NCBI GenBank assembly: GCA_030636245.1
Contig: DAOVXI010000013.1
Coordinates: forward strand, 1 to 17,579
Source: Deltaproteobacteria bacterium
GTDB lineage: Bacteria; Desulfobacterota; GWC2-55-46; DRQE01
Direction of reading: 5' to 3'
Length of the DNA stretch: 17,579 nt
The notes under the pieces are model-generated. The model was not told the origin of the DNA, ran no database searches, and worked only from the letters and a program-made list of their open reading frames with translations. Positions 5,617 through 14,396 of the stretch are shown here, piece after piece; position 1 is the stretch's first letter; each line of letters starts with the position of its first letter. The position numbers and the translations under genes are program-made.

Positions 5617-6576
5617 ATGAAGATAAAAGATATATATGAAAAAGCTTATAAGAGGGGGATGGAGCTTGATCCCCGTGGAATGGATGAGGTTAATGAGAAC
5701 CTCAAGCAGGCCAAGAAGGATTACGAGGCCTTAAGCGACGGAAGAAAAAAGAATGCCTTTGATGTAGAGCGTATGAATAACCCGTATGCCGATACAAGGA
5801 TACTCAACGGAGATCCTGAAACGGATGTAAAGAGGATACTTGTAGGGATCGACATAGAGGTTGGCGAGATAGTAATGGCTGACCGCCTGAAGGACAAGGG
5901 CCAGCAGATAGACATGGTTCTGGCGCATCATCCCGAGGGCAGGGCGATGGCCTCTCTTTATGATGTTATGGAGATGCAGTCCGGGATACTCAACAGATAC
6001 GGCGTGCCGATCCATGTTGCCGAGAACCTCATGGCTGAGAGAATAAGCGAGGTCGAGCGCAGGCTCAAGCCCGCTAACCATACCCGTGCCGTTGACGCGG
6101 CAAAGCTCTTCGATATACCTTTTATGTGTGTTCACACACCGACGGATAACGCTGTTACAACATATCTCCAGGATCTTTTTGATAAGGAAGAGCCGCGCTA
6201 TATCTCTGATGTTCTTGATATGCTATCTGATATTCAGGAGTATGAGGGAGCCGCTACCGAAACGGTTGGCCCCAGCATTGTTGTCGGGGGTGAAAAGCGC
6301 AGAGCAGGAAAGATATTTGTGGACATGACCGGTGGAACGGGCGGAAGCTCAAAGATATATGACAGCCTCTCAAACGCCGGTGTCAGCACCATAGTCGGGA
6401 TGCATATCGGTGAAGAGCACAGAAAAGAAGCAGAGAAGTATCACATAGATGTTGTTCTAGCGGGCCATATCTCAAGCGATACGCTTGGCATAAACCTTTT
6501 ACTTGACGATATACTTGATGATGACGTAGAGGTAGTCTCCTGCTCCGGTTTCAGAAGGATCTCGAGAAAGAAGTAA
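5617..6576 (+). CDS. NIF3-like dinuclear metal protein (variant)
   Basis: A 319-residue protein of the NIF3/DUF34 family, a widespread group with two metal ions and no agreed reaction. The metal-binding pair is His104-His105 in AHHPEG; HTPTD at 173-177 and GHISSD at 283-288 give further ligands. In most family members the second ligand of the C-terminal motif is glutamate (GHxxxE); here it is Asp288. The first ~70 residues form a helical, charged N-terminal extension before the conserved core. The final part has a glycine-rich turn (MTGGTGGSSK) before the last metal site. It lies 16 bases after yqeY with an AAGGA ribosome site, so the two are probably co-transcribed. Assignment to the family is solid; substrate unknown. 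Confidence 0.8.
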   Translation: MKIKDIYEKAYKRGMELDPRGMDEVNENLKQAKKDYEALSDGRKKNAFDVERMNNPYADTRILNGDPETDVKRILVGIDIEVGEIVMADRLKDKGQQIDMVLAHHPEGRAMASLYDVMEMQSGILNRYGVPIHVAENLMAERISEVERRLKPANHTRAVDAAKLFDIPFMCVHTPTDNAVTTYLQDLFDKEEPRYISDVLDMLSDIQEYEGAATETVGPSIVVGGEKRRAGKIFVDMTGGTGGSSKIYDSLSNAGVSTIVGMHIGEEHRKEAEKYHIDVVLAGHISSDTLGINLLLDDILDDDVEVVSCSGFRRISRKK

Positions 6577-6644
6577 CACCTGCTTTTATTTTGATACTCG
6601 AAGTTCATTACACCAATTTATCCTATAGAGAGGTCTACATTTAA

Positions 6645-8963
6645 TTGGACAGCTCGACCTTAGACGCGCTTGAGTTTCCACTGGTACTCGACAAACTCGC
6701 AGGCTTTACCCAGAGCGAGCTTGGAAAGCGTCTATCCCTTGATCTTACCCCTTTATCCTCAATAGAGGAACTCGAAGCCGAGCAGCAACTCATAAAAGAG
6801 ATAATGCCGCTAATGGATACCGGTACGGGTTTGCCCGTGTCGGGTATTACTGATCTTGCTCCGTACCTTTCAAAACGCAGCCTTCCCGGTTACTTCGTAA
6901 CCGCAGAGAACTTCTTGGCCATACTCTCCACAATTGATGTCGTCTGTGAGCTTAGGGCCCAGGCGAGAGCGCTTATAAATGAGGAGATGCCAAGGCTTTT
7001 TTCTCTTACCTTAAAGCTGCCTGATCTGAAAGAGCTAGCTTTGAAGATAAGGCGCGCTATAGACGAGAACGGTCATATAAAAGACAGCGCCTCGAAAAAA
7101 CTCAAGAAGATAAGGACATCTCTTAAGAAAAAAAGAGAGGAGTGCAGGCGGCTTTTAAGGGGTTACATAACCCAGGAAGGGGTCGAGGGCGAGGAGGACG
7201 GGGAGTATGTCACCATAAGGGACGATCGTTTGGTTGTTGCCATCAAGGCTCCGCGTCATGCTTCGATAAAAGGAGTTATACACGGGAGGTCGGCTACCGG
7301 ACTAACATTTTTTATTGAGCCGATGGAGGCGCTTGGAATAAATAACGATCTGGCCGAGCTTAAGCGTGACGAGATAGATGAAGAGATAGAGGTCCTAAGA
7401 GAGCTTACCGCCGCTTTGTTCGAGATGGCTGATGAGATAACCGAAGCCCTTAGGATCGCAGCCTTGATCGACCTGGTTCAGGCGAAGGTAAGGTTCCTGA
7501 AATATATCAGCGGCGTTGTGCCGGTCTTTTCCTCAGTGGCTGAGCTTAAGATGGATGGCTCCAGACATCCTCTGCTCTTATTTAAGGAGTTGGATGGAGG
7601 GGGCAAGGTTATTGAGGTTGATATTATGCTTAAGGCCGGTCCCGGCGTGCTTATTATCTCCGGGGCAAACGCCGGAGGCAAGACCGTAGCGCTAAAGAGC
7701 ATCGGGCTTTTAACCCTCATGGCAATGAGCGCTTTGCCTGTGCCGGTACGTGAGGGAAGCACCTTTGTTTTTTATGAGAATATCCATACTGATATAGGGG
7801 ACAGACAGGATATAGCAGAGGATCTAAGTACCTTTTCTGCGCACCTAAAGAGGATGAGCGAGATACTTGGTGAGAGCAGTGCAGGAACCATTGTTCTTAT
7901 AGATGAGATCGGTGTCGGTACTGATCCGACAGAGGGCGGCGCCATTGCGCTTGCCATGCTTGAAACACTTATAAAGAGAGGCGTGAGTGTAGTCGTAACG
8001 ACTCACCTGAATTTTCTTAAGGCTCACGGCGCAACGGACGCGGGTTTTAATAACGCCTCTGTTCTATTTGATGAGTCAAACGGCAGGCCGTTGTATAAGA
8101 TAGGTTACGGCGCACCCGGCTCAAGTTTTGGCCTGAAGGCGGCGGCAAAGTACGGTGTGCCAAAAGAGGTGATAGAGAGGGCAAGAGAGCTGACGGATGT
8201 GAAAGAGAGTGCGTTCTCGGAGAGCCTCTTAAGCTTTGAAGAAAAAAAGATAGAGCTCGAAGCAGAGATAGAAAAACTTAAAGAGGTAAATAGACGGCGT
8301 GAGGTTGCGCTTAATAGAATAAGGGATGACAGGAAAAAACTTATTGATAAGGCACAGAAAAAGATAGACCTCCTTATGGAGAAGGCACAGAAAAAGATAG
8401 ATCAAGTTTTTGCCGAGACAAAAGCCGTAAGCCGTAAAGCGGCCACAGGCAAAGTTCTTGAGGTTAAGCAGGAGGTAATGGCACCATTATTACCGAAGGA
8501 AGAGCCATATTATCCAAGCCCCGGAGACATTGTGAGGATAAGCGGCTCAATGAGAGAGGCAACAGTTGTTAGTGTTGATAAGAACAAGAAGAGCGCGGAG
8601 ATCCTGAGCGGTGGACTGAAGATAGTAAGTGCCTGGAGTAAACTCAAGAAGGTTGCCGCGAAAGCTGCTACAAAAAAACATGTGCCAATGGATAAGAACT
8701 TGAGTGAGGTGAGTAGAGACGCCGCATATTCAGTGAATGTCATTGGGCTCAGGGTTGACGAGGCCTTAAATGAGGTCAGCGCTTTCCTTGACGCGGCACA
8801 CGTCGAGGGGCTAAGCGAGGTACAGATAATCCACGGTCACGGCACAGGGGCATTGAAGAACGCTATAAGAAAATTTCTTAAGGAGAGCAGATTGGTTGGT
8901 GAGGTGAAGTCCGGCACGGAGCTTCAGGGAGGCCAGGGCGTGACCATCGCTATCCTGAAATGA
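6645..8963 (+). CDS. mutS2: MutS2 ATPase with C-terminal Smr domain
   Basis: A 772-residue MutS2 protein. It lacks the mismatch-recognition domain of MutS and begins directly with the helical core. The Walker A motif GANAGGKT is at 340-347; Walker B around Asp420-Glu421 (IDEIGVGTDPTEG) is preceded by the STFSAH signature. A long coiled coil at about 525-600 is followed by a KOW-like segment and an Smr domain from about 695 with the HGHGTG motif. MutS2 proteins are known to limit recombination or to act on collided ribosomes; which applies here is not shown by sequence. The start is TTG 6645, with GAGAGG at 6628-6633. Length is normal and no key residue is missing. Confidence 0.95.
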   Translation: MDSSTLDALEFPLVLDKLAGFTQSELGKRLSLDLTPLSSIEELEAEQQLIKEIMPLMDTGTGLPVSGITDLAPYLSKRSLPGYFVTAENFLAILSTIDVVCELRAQARALINEEMPRLFSLTLKLPDLKELALKIRRAIDENGHIKDSASKKLKKIRTSLKKKREECRRLLRGYITQEGVEGEEDGEYVTIRDDRLVVAIKAPRHASIKGVIHGRSATGLTFFIEPMEALGINNDLAELKRDEIDEEIEVLRELTAALFEMADEITEALRIAALIDLVQAKVRFLKYISGVVPVFSSVAELKMDGSRHPLLLFKELDGGGKVIEVDIMLKAGPGVLIISGANAGGKTVALKSIGLLTLMAMSALPVPVREGSTFVFYENIHTDIGDRQDIAEDLSTFSAHLKRMSEILGESSAGTIVLIDEIGVGTDPTEGGAIALAMLETLIKRGVSVVVTTHLNFLKAHGATDAGFNNASVLFDESNGRPLYKIGYGAPGSSFGLKAAAKYGVPKEVIERARELTDVKESAFSESLLSFEEKKIELEAEIEKLKEVNRRREVALNRIRDDRKKLIDKAQKKIDLLMEKAQKKIDQVFAETKAVSRKAATGKVLEVKQEVMAPLLPKEEPYYPSPGDIVRISGSMREATVVSVDKNKKSAEILSGGLKIVSAWSKLKKVAAKAATKKHVPMDKNLSEVSRDAAYSVNVIGLRVDEALNEVSAFLDAAHVEGLSEVQIIHGHGTGALKNAIRKFLKESRLVGEVKSGTELQGGQGVTIAILK
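8349..8401 (+). repeat. 33-bp direct repeat in the mutS2 coiled coil
   Basis: A 20-base block starting AAGGCACAG occurs at 8349-8368 and again at 8382-8401 without mismatch. The period of 33 bases equals 11 residues (KAQKKID plus four), the length of a coiled-coil hendecad. It looks like a small in-frame duplication that the coiled coil tolerates. Confidence 0.8.
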
Positions 8964-8976
8964 TACAATACTTTTT

Positions 8977-10698
8977 ATGATCACAGACGACCAAATAGAG
9001 GAAATAAAGTCAAGAGCCGACATCGTTGATGTTGTCGGCGATCATGTTCAGTTAAGAAAACGGGGCATGAACTACCTTGGCCTATGTCCATTCCACAACG
9101 AAAAAACACCTTCCTTCACTGTTAGCCCCGACAAGGGTATCTTTCATTGTTTCGGCTGCGGTAAGGGAGGCAATGTTTATACCTTTCTCATGAACCATGA
9201 AGGCATGGAGTTCCCTGAGGCGGTGAGAACCCTTGCTGAGAGGTACGGGGTAAAGATCGAAGAGTCGAGAGGCAGGGATAGCAGCTCGGACAGAAGTGAA
9301 AAGGAAAACATTGTAGAGATAAATAGGATGGCGCTAAAGTTCTTCAGAGAATCTTTTGAAGGTGAGACGGGCAAGGCGGCAAGAGAGTATATGGAGGGCA
9401 GGGGTTTTCTTGGGGATATAAGTGATAGCTTCAGGGTCGGCTTCGCCCCCGATTCATGGGACGGACTCACGAATTATCTGAAGAAAAACAATGTCGAGAT
9501 GGCTCTCGCTTATAAGGCCGGACTCGTGGGTAAGAAGGAAGAGAGGTATTATGACAAGTTTCGCTCCAGGGTTATCTTTCCGATAACCGATGCATTGGGT
9601 AAGCTCATTGCTTTTGGAGGACGCATTCTCGGTGAGGGTGAACCGAAGTATCTGAACAGCCCAGAGACACCGACCTTTAGAAAATCCGATGTCTTGTACG
9701 GATTATATAAAGCCAAGGACGAGATCAAGAAGAAAGGTTATGTGCTTGTCTCTGAAGGTTACTTTGATTGTATAGCTCTTTACAACGGCGGTTTTACAAA
9801 TAGTGTCGCTACCATGGGTACGGCCTTAACGGAGCTTCACCTTAGAAGGCTTAAACGTCTGGGAGCCGATATCTATACTATCTTTGACTCTGACGAGGCG
9901 GGAAAGAAGGCCGCCCTGAGAGGGCTTGATAACTTTATAAAAGAAGAGGTGACAGCCAAGGTCGTGCTTTTGCCAAACGGAATGGACCCGGATGACCTCC
10001 TGAAACAAGACGGCCCGGAGGCGCTTACTAAGCTTATTGATGAAGCAAGGCCCGCGATGGAATTCTTTTTAGATGATGTTAAAAGCTCGGTTGATATGAA
10101 CTCAGCGGAGGGGAAGGGCAGGTACTCCAAAGAGGCTTTGCCCATGTTGTCTAAGATAAAGAATCTTGGTGAGCGCTCTCATTATCTCTCGGTTATCGCA
10201 AAAGATATTGGAACAACTCAGGATGAGCTTTTGCGTGAGCTGAAGAAACTCGGGAAGGGCAGGGTTGAGATTGAAGAAAAACCCACGCGCAGAGTTGAGA
10301 GCCACAGCGGAGGGGACGATGCAGAGGCTATAATGTTAACCGTCCTTATGCGTAACCCTGAACTATATGATAAAAATGTGGAAGATGCGCTTAGGTTGTT
10401 TGAAGAGCCGCTGTATGTGAGTGCAGCTAACTTGATGATAGAGTTCTTTGCAAAGGGAGAGAGTGACACCGCGAAACTTGCAAATACTTCTCCTGATGAA
10501 AAAGTTGGAAGTTTTTTGACCAGCGCCCTTATAAAGGATGAAAGCGGTTTTATGGAAGAGTCCGATACCGAGAGGATACTTAAAGATTGCATGGAGAAGG
10601 TTCTGACTCCATCCGGAGTTAAGGCCGGAAAGAAAGAACTGTTAAAGAAACTTGAAGAGAGCGGCAGGAAAGACCTGGCTGATGAGATCATGAAGTAG
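8977..10698 (+). CDS. dnaG: DNA primase
   Basis: A 573-residue bacterial primase that makes RNA primers for replication. The N-terminal zinc domain has Cys37, His40, Cys58 and Cys61 (CPFHNEKTPSF ... HCFGCGKGGN). The catalytic core carries the basic YLNSPETP segment at about 225-232, the Toprim glutamate Glu260 (VSEGYFD) and the metal pair Asp304/Asp306 (FDSDEAG). A helicase-binding C-terminal domain follows after a charged linker near 420-440 and is poorly conserved, as usual. The gene starts 13 bases after mutS2 and has no evident Shine-Dalgarno sequence, which hints at coupling to mutS2 translation. It is followed by rpoD, the classic primase-sigma neighbour of the macromolecular synthesis operon. 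Confidence 0.97.
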   Translation: MITDDQIEEIKSRADIVDVVGDHVQLRKRGMNYLGLCPFHNEKTPSFTVSPDKGIFHCFGCGKGGNVYTFLMNHEGMEFPEAVRTLAERYGVKIEESRGRDSSSDRSEKENIVEINRMALKFFRESFEGETGKAAREYMEGRGFLGDISDSFRVGFAPDSWDGLTNYLKKNNVEMALAYKAGLVGKKEERYYDKFRSRVIFPITDALGKLIAFGGRILGEGEPKYLNSPETPTFRKSDVLYGLYKAKDEIKKKGYVLVSEGYFDCIALYNGGFTNSVATMGTALTELHLRRLKRLGADIYTIFDSDEAGKKAALRGLDNFIKEEVTAKVVLLPNGMDPDDLLKQDGPEALTKLIDEARPAMEFFLDDVKSSVDMNSAEGKGRYSKEALPMLSKIKNLGERSHYLSVIAKDIGTTQDELLRELKKLGKGRVEIEEKPTRRVESHSGGDDAEAIMLTVLMRNPELYDKNVEDALRLFEEPLYVSAANLMIEFFAKGESDTAKLANTSPDEKVGSFLTSALIKDESGFMEESDTERILKDCMEKVLTPSGVKAGKKELLKKLEESGRKDLADEIMK

Positions 10699-10728
10699 TT
10701 CTTTAAACCTGTAAGTAACAAACCTTGT

Positions 10729-10734
10729 AGGAGG
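10729..10734 (+). promoter_or_regulatory. Shine-Dalgarno site of rpoD
   Basis: AGGAGG seven bases before ATG 10742. It fixes the start of rpoD and contrasts with dnaG just upstream, which has no such site. This would allow much more sigma factor than primase from one transcript. Confidence 0.75.
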
Positions 10735-10741
10735 TTAGGTT

Positions 10742-12358
10742 ATGACAGTAAAGACTCGCGGTAAGGATAGTGAAAAGAAAAAAAATAATGCTCTGCCCAA
10801 AAAAGTTCTTAAGGGCGGGAGCGATGCGTCAAGTGGTAAGGGTAGTAAACTTATCCTGTCCTCAGAGTTAAGCGAGAAGGCGCCGCTGGTCCTGAGCCTG
10901 ATCGATGCGGGTCAGGCCGCCAATAAAGAAGATGGTGATACAGAGCAGGAAAAGGAATTTTTATACGACCCTGTAAAGGTTTACTTCAAAGATATGAGGA
11001 TGGGCTCTCTTCTATCGCGAGAAGAAGAAGTGTCATTCGCAATGAAGATAGAGAGTGCGAGGGAGGGCATGACCCGGGTCTTCCTCTCTAGTGGACTGTT
11101 ACTCTCAGAGGTTGAACTCTTGATAGAATCCATTATGTCAAGAGACTCCTACACAAGGGCCACCTCTTCAGAGATTAACGATAGCGGCGAGGAAGCTGAC
11201 GTCACTGTTCTCCTGAGAGAGCTTAAGAACATACGGAAAAGTTACAAGCTTATCTTGTCAAAGGGCGGAGACCCTAGCGATAATGCAAAACTTGTTGTAA
11301 ACATTGTCGGGATAGGGCGAAGATCCGAGCTCTTTAATATAATGAAGGAGCGTTATGATGGTGAGCTTAAGAATATAAGGTCTCTTACCCGTAGTCTCCG
11401 GACGCATGAAAAACGCTTAGGCATGAGTTATAAGGAAATGACGACTGTCTTTAAGGAGATAAAGAATGGGAAAAGAAAAAGAGTAAAAGGCGGTATTGAT
11501 TCTTTTTATAATGATCATGAAAAGGTAAAGGCTGTTCGTTCCGAAATAAAGGCATTTGAAAAGATCACGGGACTTAAAAGTGAGGAGTTTGTTGAATCTT
11601 CACGTAGGCTTAGAGCGTGGCTCCAGAGGGCGGAGAACGCCAAGAGGGAGCTTGTTAAAAGCAACCTAAGACTTGTTGTAAGTATCGCGAAAAAGTATTC
11701 AAATAAAGGGATGCAGTTTCTGGACCTCATCCAGGAAGGTAATATCGGTCTTATGAGGGCGGTTGATAAGTTCGAGTATAAGAGAGGTTATAAGTTTTCA
11801 ACATACGCTACATGGTGGATAAGGCAGGGTATCTCGCGCGCTATCGCGGATCAGGCACGCACAATTCGATTGCCAGTGCATATGACCGAGACGCTGAATA
11901 GGATTCATCGGACGAGTCGAAGTTTTGTTCAGGACCGTGGACGTGAGGCAACGAGCGAAGAGATAGCCAGCATAGTTGGGATGAGTGCTGAGAAGGTGTC
12001 AAAGGCGCTCAAGGTCGCAAGAGATCCCATCTCGCTTGAGACACCTGTTGGTGACGATGAGAGTACTATGCTGGGTGATTTTATAGAAGACAAGAGCGCT
12101 CAGGCACCACAGGATGAGATGATGAACACCGCTCTTATTGACAGGTTAAATGAGGTGCTTTCAACACTTACCGAGCGTGAGGAGCTGATACTTCGAATGA
12201 GGTTCGGGATCGGGCTAGAGACTGATCATACCCTTGAAGAGGTTGGTGAAAAGTTTCAGGTAACGAGAGAAAGGATAAGGCAGATAGAGGCAAAGGCGTT
12301 AAGGAAGCTCAGGCATCCGGTAAGAAGTAAAAAACTAAAAACATTTTCGGATATATAA
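10742..12358 (+). CDS. rpoD: Primary RNA polymerase sigma factor (sigma-70)
   Basis: A 538-residue group 1-type sigma factor. Region 1.2 is at about 76-105 (DPVKVYFKDM ... REEEVSFAMKIE). A divergent non-conserved region follows to about 290. Region 2 begins at KRELVKSNLR (301) and includes KFSTYATWWIRQ at 351-362 for melting and -10 recognition. Region 3 follows, then region 4 with the HTH TLEEVGEKF ... RERIRQIEAKALRKL at 497-520 for the -35 element. A normal region 1.1 is not visible; in its place is a lysine/serine-rich, probably disordered N-terminus of about 70 residues. The gene follows dnaG by 43 bases. Its position beside dnaG supports the housekeeping role rather than a stress sigma. 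Confidence 0.95.
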   Translation: MTVKTRGKDSEKKKNNALPKKVLKGGSDASSGKGSKLILSSELSEKAPLVLSLIDAGQAANKEDGDTEQEKEFLYDPVKVYFKDMRMGSLLSREEEVSFAMKIESAREGMTRVFLSSGLLLSEVELLIESIMSRDSYTRATSSEINDSGEEADVTVLLRELKNIRKSYKLILSKGGDPSDNAKLVVNIVGIGRRSELFNIMKERYDGELKNIRSLTRSLRTHEKRLGMSYKEMTTVFKEIKNGKRKRVKGGIDSFYNDHEKVKAVRSEIKAFEKITGLKSEEFVESSRRLRAWLQRAENAKRELVKSNLRLVVSIAKKYSNKGMQFLDLIQEGNIGLMRAVDKFEYKRGYKFSTYATWWIRQGISRAIADQARTIRLPVHMTETLNRIHRTSRSFVQDRGREATSEEIASIVGMSAEKVSKALKVARDPISLETPVGDDESTMLGDFIEDKSAQAPQDEMMNTALIDRLNEVLSTLTEREELILRMRFGIGLETDHTLEEVGEKFQVTRERIRQIEAKALRKLRHPVRSKKLKTFSDI

Positions 12359-12360
12359 TT

Positions 12361-12891
12361 ATGAATAAAGCATTGGTACATATCTATACGGGTGAAGGCA
12401 AGGGCAAGACAACCGCTTCTGTTGGTTTGGCCGTAAGAGCCGTTGGGAGTGGCAAAAGGATATTATTTGTTCAGTTCTTTAAGCCGGAGTCGGACTTCTC
12501 GGGCGAGAAGGATGTGCTGAGAAAGCTCAACGGTGTTAAGGTCGTCCGTTCCGAGTTCAGGCATCCTTTTTTTACAGGCGGTAAGACTGATGAAGAGGCT
12601 CTTAAAAATTCTGTCAGTGAGCTTTTTGCGAATACCTATGAGATGGCGGTCTCCGGCGATTATGACCTCGTCATTATGGATGAACTTATCGGGGCCGTAA
12701 GCGGCGGCTACCTTTCTGTGGACAAAGTTATTGAGCTTATAGATAAAAGACCCGAGGATGTCGAGCTTGTGATGACAGGAAGGGACGCTCCTGTTGAGCT
12801 TACAAAGAGGGCTGATTATGTTACAGAGATGCTTAAGATAAAACACCCCTTTGACGAAGGACAAAAGGCAAGAAAGGGGATAGAGTTCTAA
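12361..12891 (+). CDS. cobO: Cob(I)alamin / cob(I)yrinic acid a,c-diamide adenosyltransferase
   Basis: A 176-residue enzyme of the CobA/CobO/BtuR family, which moves the adenosyl group of ATP to reduced cobalt in corrinoids to make the coenzyme form. The unusual P-loop GEGKGKT is at 11-17. The Walker-B-like IMDEL is around 105-109, TGRDAP at 139-144, and the terminal KHPFDEGQKARKGIEF segment is typical. It begins two bases after the rpoD stop and so is probably read from the same transcript, without a clear ribosome site. The downstream phosphatase gene overlaps it by one base. No cobalamin riboswitch precedes it, consistent with expression from the housekeeping operon. The sequence does not say whether it serves synthesis, salvage or both. 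Confidence 0.93.
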   Translation: MNKALVHIYTGEGKGKTTASVGLAVRAVGSGKRILFVQFFKPESDFSGEKDVLRKLNGVKVVRSEFRHPFFTGGKTDEEALKNSVSELFANTYEMAVSGDYDLVIMDELIGAVSGGYLSVDKVIELIDKRPEDVELVMTGRDAPVELTKRADYVTEMLKIKHPFDEGQKARKGIEF

Positions 12892-13559
12892 TGCTGGCAG
12901 AAACAAAGACAAGGCTTTTTCTTATGCGGCACGGTGAGGTCACCAATCATCATGAGTTTCGCTATAACGGTCATCATGATGTGGACATAACCAAGCGAGG
13001 GGTTCTACAGATGAGATCTCTTGCCGCGTACTTTAAAGAGATAAATCTGAATGGAAATCCTTTTAAGATAAGGAGTGTTTACTCTAGCGACCTTATTCGC
13101 ACGGTAAAGGGCGCTCGAATGATAGGCGAAGCTCTGGGACTTGAGCCTAAGGAAGTTCCCGGCTTAAAGGAGCTTCATCTTGGCCGCTGGGAAGGTCTTA
13201 CGAGAGAGGAAGCGCATGAGCGTTATCCAGAGGAGGCTCACTTTTCATTTCTTAACCTTGCAAAGAACGAGAAGGTAAAGGGAGGGGAGACGATAGAGGA
13301 GCTTCGCGCGCGAGTTATGCCTGAGATACTTAAGATAGTTGAAGAGAACGAGGGAGGGAGCGCCTGCGTTGTGGCGCACGGCGGGGTTAACCGTGTTGTG
13401 CTCTGCGTGGCCGCAGGACTTCCATTTACGAATATTTTTAACATTGAGCAGGATTATGGTTGTTTGAATATGATCGACTTCCTGACCGACGGCAGGGTGG
13501 TCGTAAAGATGATGAACGGCGGCCCCAACCACTCACACAGCCCTACTGTGCTGTACTGA
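12891..13559 (+). CDS. Histidine phosphatase family protein, possibly alpha-ribazole phosphatase
   Basis: A 222-residue member of the phosphoglycerate-mutase-like histidine phosphatases. The phosphate-accepting His14 lies in LMRHGE, the arginine of SSDLIRTVKGA helps hold phosphate, a glutamate-containing ELHLGRWEG motif follows, and the second histidine is His163 in AHGGVNR. Its ATG shares one base with the cobO stop (TAATG), so translation is probably coupled. That pairing suggests a role in cobalamin assembly like CobC, which removes phosphate from alpha-ribazole phosphate. This is inference from context; the family is broad and other small phosphate esters are possible. The C-terminus is rich in histidine and asparagine. 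Confidence 0.8.
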   Translation: MLAETKTRLFLMRHGEVTNHHEFRYNGHHDVDITKRGVLQMRSLAAYFKEINLNGNPFKIRSVYSSDLIRTVKGARMIGEALGLEPKEVPGLKELHLGRWEGLTREEAHERYPEEAHFSFLNLAKNEKVKGGETIEELRARVMPEILKIVEENEGGSACVVAHGGVNRVVLCVAAGLPFTNIFNIEQDYGCLNMIDFLTDGRVVVKMMNGGPNHSHSPTVLY

Positions 13560-13588
13560 GTATTATTATAGAGGAGTAGCTATTTAAG

Positions 13589-14392
13589 ATGAGTTTCACT
13601 ATTGAGCCTAAAACATTCATAGCTACCCTTGTAATGCCGTTTAGGTATATTTTACAAATGCCTGCTAGGTACTTATTGGTGGGTGTATGTTATTTTTTCT
13701 TCTATCTTGCCCTTGATATGTTATTAAATAAGTTTTTTGACTCTACAGACTATATTGAGTTACATATGTCAATCTTGATGGAAGGAATATTGGTAACACC
13801 CTTAAATGCATTTTTGTCTGGAATCATAGCTTGCATAGTGGCTGAGCAATTACTGGATGGAGGGACGAAGTTCCCAGTACTTATTAAAACGGTTTATGGA
13901 AAGTTCGGTACGTTGATAATGGTTGGCCTTGTCTATGAAGTACTCATGGCTTTTCTTTTATTACCTAAGTTATTGGCTGATTATTCAACTGCTTTTATAT
14001 TGACAACTCTTCTCTTAGTGGTGGCTCTTCCGTTATTTATTTACTTAATGGGCAGTTGGATGTTCGCTTTTCAGGCTGTGATCTTTGAAGGAAAGAGCAC
14101 TTTTAGTGCATTGTCAAGAAGCAGTATGATTATTAAATATAACTGGTGGGGTGCTGTGCTTTATCTTGTATCTTCCGCTGTTATTATATTTGCGATACCC
14201 TTCTACATATCAGTTTATTTTAAAGGATATATTTTTATCAACTATTTTTTTATTGCCTTTGCAGTAGTTTATTTTCCTATTCTTTTGACGGTACTGTATT
14301 TCAAATTTCGTTCAAAAAAATACAGTTATGATCTTAATCTTCTTAAATGGGAGCTGGATCAAGCTTATCGTATGTCAAATACAGACATTTAA
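13589..14392 (+). CDS. Six-helix membrane protein of unknown function
   Basis: A 267-residue integral membrane protein. Hydrophobic segments are visible at about 28-48, 62-86, 106-128, 135-157, 187-207 and 216-238, with a basic tail after the last. The stretch FQAVIFEGKSTFSALSRSS between helices four and five resembles a loop seen in membrane domains of the GPDP/DUF975 type, where proteins have paired helices and a conserved loop; I hold this lightly. No catalytic residues or signal peptide are recognised. A GAGGAG ribosome site lies 12 bases upstream of the start. Codon use is clearly more AT-rich than its neighbours (TTA, ATT, AAT, TAT), which may reflect hydrophobic amino-acid demand or a foreign origin. 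The HD-domain gene follows after four bases. Confidence 0.7.
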   Translation: MSFTIEPKTFIATLVMPFRYILQMPARYLLVGVCYFFFYLALDMLLNKFFDSTDYIELHMSILMEGILVTPLNAFLSGIIACIVAEQLLDGGTKFPVLIKTVYGKFGTLIMVGLVYEVLMAFLLLPKLLADYSTAFILTTLLLVVALPLFIYLMGSWMFAFQAVIFEGKSTFSALSRSSMIIKYNWWGAVLYLVSSAVIIFAIPFYISVYFKGYIFINYFFIAFAVVYFPILLTVLYFKFRSKKYSYDLNLLKWELDQAYRMSNTDI

Positions 14393-14396
14393 GGCA

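Noticed and set aside
10218..10721. Minus-strand frame opposite the end of dnaG
   Set aside because: It lies antisense to dnaG, is low-complexity and rich in serine, and has no ribosome site.
12300..12361. Cobalamin riboswitch ahead of cobO
   Set aside because: Only two bases separate rpoD from cobO, and no B12-box-like sequence was seen at the end of rpoD.
14328..14396. N-terminal extension of the HD protein
   Set aside because: These codons overlap the membrane-protein gene in another frame and encode residues unlike the family; ATG 14397 follows the upstream stop by four bases.
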